A stretch of 64,000 bases of DNA from Fictibacillus nanhaiensis (GTDB lineage Bacteria > Bacillota > Bacilli > Bacillales > Fictibacillaceae), in contig NZ_JAMBOD010000001.1 in the NCBI RefSeq assembly GCF_023715445.1, positions 992,001 through 1,056,000 on the forward strand. Direction: 5' to 3'. Below, piece after piece: positions 61,626-64,000 of this stretch. A program made the position numbers and the translations under genes. The notes beneath the pieces are model-generated. The model was not told where the DNA came from, did not search any database, and saw only the letters and a program-made list of their open reading frames with translations. How positions within the stretch are numbered: position 1 is the first letter of the stretch; every line of letters starts with the position of its first letter.

Positions 61626-61847
61626 ATGAATCGAAACACCAATGTTAAGTCGTATGTTCCTTATCATAGTCCTTTTGATCCTTGTCCGCCGATCGGTCCA
61701 AAATTTTATTCTACACCTCCTAATTTATATATGGGGTTCCAGCCATATGACCTTCCTCAATTTTCACCGAAAGAAGCATTGCAAAAAGGTACTTTGTGGC
61801 CTGCCTTTTATGATTATTACGAAAATCCTTATGAAAAAAGGGGGTAA
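61626..61847 (+). CDS. cotJA: Spore coat-associated protein CotJA
   Basis: 73 residues, Pro/Tyr/Phe-rich, with the family's YVPYHSPFDPCPPIGPKFYSTPP and LPQFSPKEALQKGTLWPAFYDYY. CotJA is the first protein of the cotJABC coat operon made from sigma-E in the mother cell. AAAAGGAAG precedes ATG 61626. A convincing sigma-E promoter is not visible, only CATAGTGAAT at about 61577 as a possible -10. Confidence 0.93.
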   Translation: MNRNTNVKSYVPYHSPFDPCPPIGPKFYSTPPNLYMGFQPYDLPQFSPKEALQKGTLWPAFYDYYENPYEKRG

Positions 61848-61852
61848 CAGCT

Positions 61853-62116
61853 GTGCAGCAAACTTTACCTGAAGAGTTCTATCAGTGGATGGAAGAGCTA
61901 CAAGCTGTTGACTTTGTGCTCGTGGAATTAACTTTATATTTAGATACTCACCCGCAAGATCAAAATGCGATTCATCAATTTAATCAATATGCACAGCAGA
62001 GGAAGAAAATAAAACGAGCTATTGAGTCAAAATATGGTCCCCTTCAGCAGTATGGAAACAGTTATTCCGGAATGCCCTGGAATTGGAGCAGCGGACCGTG
62101 GCCGTGGCAGCTGTAA
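61853..62116 (+). CDS. cotJB: Spore coat protein CotJB
   Basis: 87 residues: LPEEFYQWMEELQAVDFVLVELTLYLDTHPQD is the signature of CotJB, with a Trp/Pro-rich C-terminus (GMPWNWSSGPWPWQL). It starts at GTG with AAGGGGG upstream, 5 bases after cotJA, so translationally linked. Likely forms a complex with CotJC in the spore coat. Confidence 0.93.
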   Translation: MQQTLPEEFYQWMEELQAVDFVLVELTLYLDTHPQDQNAIHQFNQYAQQRKKIKRAIESKYGPLQQYGNSYSGMPWNWSSGPWPWQL

Positions 62117-62145
62117 AAAGGAAAAGGAAAAGGGGGTAATAAGAA

Positions 62146-62715
62146 ATGTGGGTTTATGAGAAGAAACTGCAATACCCGGTAAAAGTAACATCATGCAACC
62201 CGAGACTCGCAAAATATCTAATCGAACAGTATGGCGGTTCTGACGGTGAACTTGCAGCCGCACTTCGTTACTTAAATCAGCGGTATACGATTCCTGATAA
62301 AGTAATCGGTCTATTAACCGATATTGGGACAGAAGAATTTGCCCATCTCGAAATGATTGCAACCATGATCTATAAACTGACGAAAGATGCAACTCCAGAA
62401 CAAATTAAAGCCGCTGGAATAGAAGACCATTATGTTAATCACGACAGTGCATTATTTTATCATAATGCAGCTGGTGTACCTTTTACTGCAAGTTACATAG
62501 CAGCAAAAGGTGATCCAATCGCAGATCTGTACGAGGATATCGCAGCAGAGGAAAAGGCACGTGCTACTTATCAGTGGATTATTAATATGTCAGATGATCC
62601 TGATCTAAATGACGCCCTGCGTTTTTTAAGAGAAAGAGAGATTATTCACTCTCAACGTTTTCGTGAAGCTGTTGAAATACTGAAAGAAGAAAGAGACCGG
62701 AAAATATTCTTTTAA
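62146..62715 (+). CDS. cotJC: Manganese-catalase-like spore coat protein CotJC
   Basis: 189 residues of the dimanganese catalase family. The Glu/His metal set is visible: GGSDGELAAALRYLNQR, DIGTEEFAHLEMI, DIAAEEKARATYQWI, REREIIHSQRF. CotJC may remove peroxide during coat cross-linking. It ends cotJABC at a strong terminator. Confidence 0.94.
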   Translation: MWVYEKKLQYPVKVTSCNPRLAKYLIEQYGGSDGELAAALRYLNQRYTIPDKVIGLLTDIGTEEFAHLEMIATMIYKLTKDATPEQIKAAGIEDHYVNHDSALFYHNAAGVPFTASYIAAKGDPIADLYEDIAAEEKARATYQWIINMSDDPDLNDALRFLREREIIHSQRFREAVEILKEERDRKIFF

Positions 62716-62723
62716 CGTTGAAC

Positions 62724-62751
62724 CGTCCTGATTTATTCAGGACGTTTTTTT
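62724..62751 (+). terminator. Terminator of cotJABC
   Basis: A perfect 8-bp stem CGTCCTGA / TCAGGACG, 5-nt loop, T7, 9 bases after the cotJC stop. Confidence 0.9.
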
Positions 62752-62842
62752 ATTTTAATAATATTTTACACTGGCTTCATTTTTCCCTAACATATATGTC
62801 TTATGCTTATATTAGCAAGTTATAAATCAAAGGGGGATTAAC

Positions 62843-63394
62843 GTGACAAAAGTTATGAATTGGCTTTATGAAAAAGAATGTACGTTTTTCCGGCTTATTA
62901 ATGGAAGAATGCACCGAAGTTCAATGGACCGTTTCTTTCAAATGTGGACTCATCTTGGCGGGGCAACAGCTACGATTTCTACAGCAGTTCTGCTTTTATT
63001 TCTTCTCCCTGAACACTTAAAGTCATGGGGCATCATTTGTATGTTCTCACTCATAATCAGTCACATTCCTGTTGCAATTTCCAAAAAAATGTACCCGCGA
63101 AAACGACCTTACTTAAGCTTGCCTGATACGAATATAGGAAATAATCCTTTGAAAGATCATTCCTTCCCATCTGGACATACAACCGCTATTTTTTCAATTG
63201 TTACTCCATTAATCATCTTAAATCCTTTTATTGGTATGTTTTTGCTTTTTGCTGCTCTTTTAGTAGCAATTTCACGAATGTACCTTGGACTTCACTATCC
63301 TTCTGATGTTCTAGCAGGTATGATTCTTGGTATTAGTTCCAGCTTCTTTTCTTTATTTTTAGTAAAAGCTTTTATGTTGCCTTATTTATACTAA
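62843..63394 (+). CDS. PAP2-family membrane phosphatase
   Basis: 183 residues with about five membrane helices. The complete PAP2 motif set is present: KKMYPRKRP, PSGHTTA and SRMYLGLHYPSD. Likely acts on undecaprenyl pyrophosphate or a related lipid phosphate at the outer face of the membrane; the substrate is not certain. It starts at GTG with AAAGGGGG upstream. Single gene between cotJABC and the repeat array. Confidence 0.88.
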   Translation: MTKVMNWLYEKECTFFRLINGRMHRSSMDRFFQMWTHLGGATATISTAVLLLFLLPEHLKSWGIICMFSLIISHIPVAISKKMYPRKRPYLSLPDTNIGNNPLKDHSFPSGHTTAIFSIVTPLIILNPFIGMFLLFAALLVAISRMYLGLHYPSDVLAGMILGISSSFFSLFLVKAFMLPYLY

Positions 63395-63521
63395 AGGAGA
63401 TAAAGGAAATAAGAAGCTTGCCCTCATTTGAAGGCTCTACCGATAAAGGACACATTATTAATCAATCGGAAGACCAAAAGTCACAATTTAGAAGTAAAAA
63501 ATCATATATTTATATAAAAAG

Positions 63522-63552
63522 AAGCCTGCCAGTAAAAATGGCAAGCTTTTTT
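63522..63552 (+). terminator. Terminator of the PAP2 gene
   Basis: AAGC-C-TGCCA / TGGCA-A-GCTT (9 bp, one mismatch) with a 7-nt loop, followed by TTTTTT, about 130 bases past the stop. Confidence 0.75.
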
Positions 63553-63589
63553 CATGTGATTACGTTTGAGGTATGGGTAAAAATCAGTG

Positions 63590-63687
63590 AATCCCACATT
63601 AATTCTGAAAATCCCACGTTATTTAAAATAATCCCACATTAATTCCAATAATCCCACGTTATTTTAAAGATATCGAATTTTCGACAA
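63590..63687 (+). repeat. Tandem 20-bp repeat array (AATCCCAC units) downstream of metK
   Basis: Four consecutive 20-bp units starting ATCCCAC at 63591, 63611, 63631 and 63651. They alternate between an ATTAATTC form (units 1 and 3) and a GTTATTT form (units 2 and 4), that is, a duplicated 40-bp unit. The array ends in ATCGAATTTTCGACAA (63672-63687), matching the tail of the single copy at 5264-5303. Confidence 0.85.
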
Positions 63688-63710
63688 GGCGAGTACACAT
63701 CAAAGCCTAA

Positions 63711-63745
63711 AAAACAGACTCCCTTGAATGGAAGTCTGTTTTTAT
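63711..63745 (-). terminator. Terminator of metK
   Basis: ACAGACT / AGTCTGT (7 bp, extendable) with a 12-nt loop; T-run on both sides, so it also stops plus-strand transcription from the repeat side. Confidence 0.75.
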
Positions 63746-63750
63746 TAACA

Positions 63751-64000
63751 TTAGATATTTGCTTGTTTTTTAAGCTCTTCTGCTTTGTCAGTTTTCTCCC
63801 AAGGAAGGGCGATATCTGTACGGCCAAAATGACCATATGCAGCAGTTTGCTTGTAGATCGGGCGACGAAGATCAAGCATCTTGATAATTCCAGCCGGACG
63901 AAGATCAAAGTTGTTACGAACGAGTTCTACAAGAACTTCTTCAGATACTTTACCTGTTTCAAACGTGTTTACAGCGATTGATACTGGTTGTGCAACACCG
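63751..64000 (-). CDS. metK: S-adenosylmethionine synthetase MetK, C-terminal end (continues beyond the window)
   Basis: Only the last ~82 residues are visible. They end with the family's [18 protein letters not shown], then [26 protein letters not shown], as in B. subtilis MetK. The enzyme makes S-adenosylmethionine from methionine and ATP. The C-terminal methionine-binding part is intact. Its promoter and any S-box lie outside the window. Confidence 0.95.
   Translation of the reverse strand, partial: GVAQPVSIAVNTFETGKVSEEVLVELVRNNFDLRPAGIIKMLDLRRPIYKQTAAYGHFGRTDIALPWEKTDKAEELKKQANI

Noticed and set aside
63418-63642. 74-residue TTG frame between the PAP2 gene and metK
   Set aside because: It runs through the PAP2 terminator and into the tandem repeat, and its composition is not protein-like.
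63590-63670. Tandem units that look a little like a CRISPR array
   Set aside because: Units are 20 bp with no unique spacers, only four of them, and no cas genes are near. They are simple tandem duplications.
1-64000. Mobile elements, prophage or a defence system
   Set aside because: No integrase, transposase, phage gene or restriction gene is visible. The window is ordinary core chromosome with dispersed repeats.

Overview
This is a stretch of core chromosome from a spore-forming Bacillaceae bacterium (Firmicutes, moderately AT-rich). Gene content and order follow the Bacillus subtilis acsA-to-metK region closely: acsA/acuABC, ccpA, aroA, ytxGHJ, murC, sftA, ytpQ, ytpP, ytoP, ytnP, trmB, ytzH, ytmP, amyX, ytlRQP, ytkP, pepV, ytzE, the rsuA family, ytgP, ytfP, cse60, ytwF, leuS, yttB, ytqAB, ytpBA, ytoA and metK. 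Sporulation genes (cse60, cotJABC), sigma-B, sigma-D and cre-type control sites and a leucine T-box support this. The repeat families and the extra genes (an FtsA-like 717-residue protein, queF, a chemoreceptor, a PTS_EIIC_2 protein) rule out B. subtilis itself. A Fictibacillus- or Metabacillus-like genus is my guess only.

Layout. 1-835: end of a class A penicillin-binding protein. 855-5233: acsA facing acuABC, the acetyl-CoA synthetase and its acetylation/deacetylation control system, with a cre box overlapping the acu promoter. 5264-8446: one copy of a small repeat, then mtnN, ccpA and aroA. 8575-13352: an unusual FtsA-like protein, the stress operon ytxGHJ with a sigma-B promoter, and aminopeptidase ampS. 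13389-16034: murC and pncB. 16181-20302: sftA with two tandem copies of a large repeat element in its presumed 3' UTR, then ytpQ. 20361-24568: queF, ytpP, a PTS_EIIC_2 protein and a sigma-D-driven chemoreceptor. 24601-29430: mltG, a DUF84 NTPase, ytoP and queDEC behind a preQ1-I riboswitch. 29537-39379: ytzB, an unknown exported protein, ytnP, trmB, ytzH, ytmP, amyX, ytlRQP and ytkP. 39431-43074: a K+ channel/pepV/MFS operon. 43177-43382: a promoter-to-terminator unit that looks like a structured small RNA. 43503-49861: ytzE, a PRC-barrel protein, an rRNA pseudouridine synthase, a DUF6884 protein, ytgP, ytfP, cse60 and an NAD-binding protein. 50142-55625: a GGDEF/EAL protein and leuS-ytwF, with a T-box leader that carries a third copy of the large repeat. 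55705-64000: yttB, the ytqAB tRNA wobble-modification pair, ytpBA (sesquarterpene and lysophospholipase), ytoA, a VOC protein, cotJABC, a PAP2 phosphatase, a tandem 20-bp repeat and the 3' end of metK.

Functional links: central carbon control (acs/acu/ccpA); queuosine precursor synthesis (queDEC plus unlinked queF); cell envelope and division (PBP, murC, mltG, sftA, FtsA-like, ytgP); spore formation (cotJABC, cse60). I found no prophage, integrase, CRISPR array, rRNA or tRNA. The least explained elements are the small RNA at 43211-43382, the two repeat families, the FtsA-like protein and the hairpin that buries the cse60 ribosome binding site.
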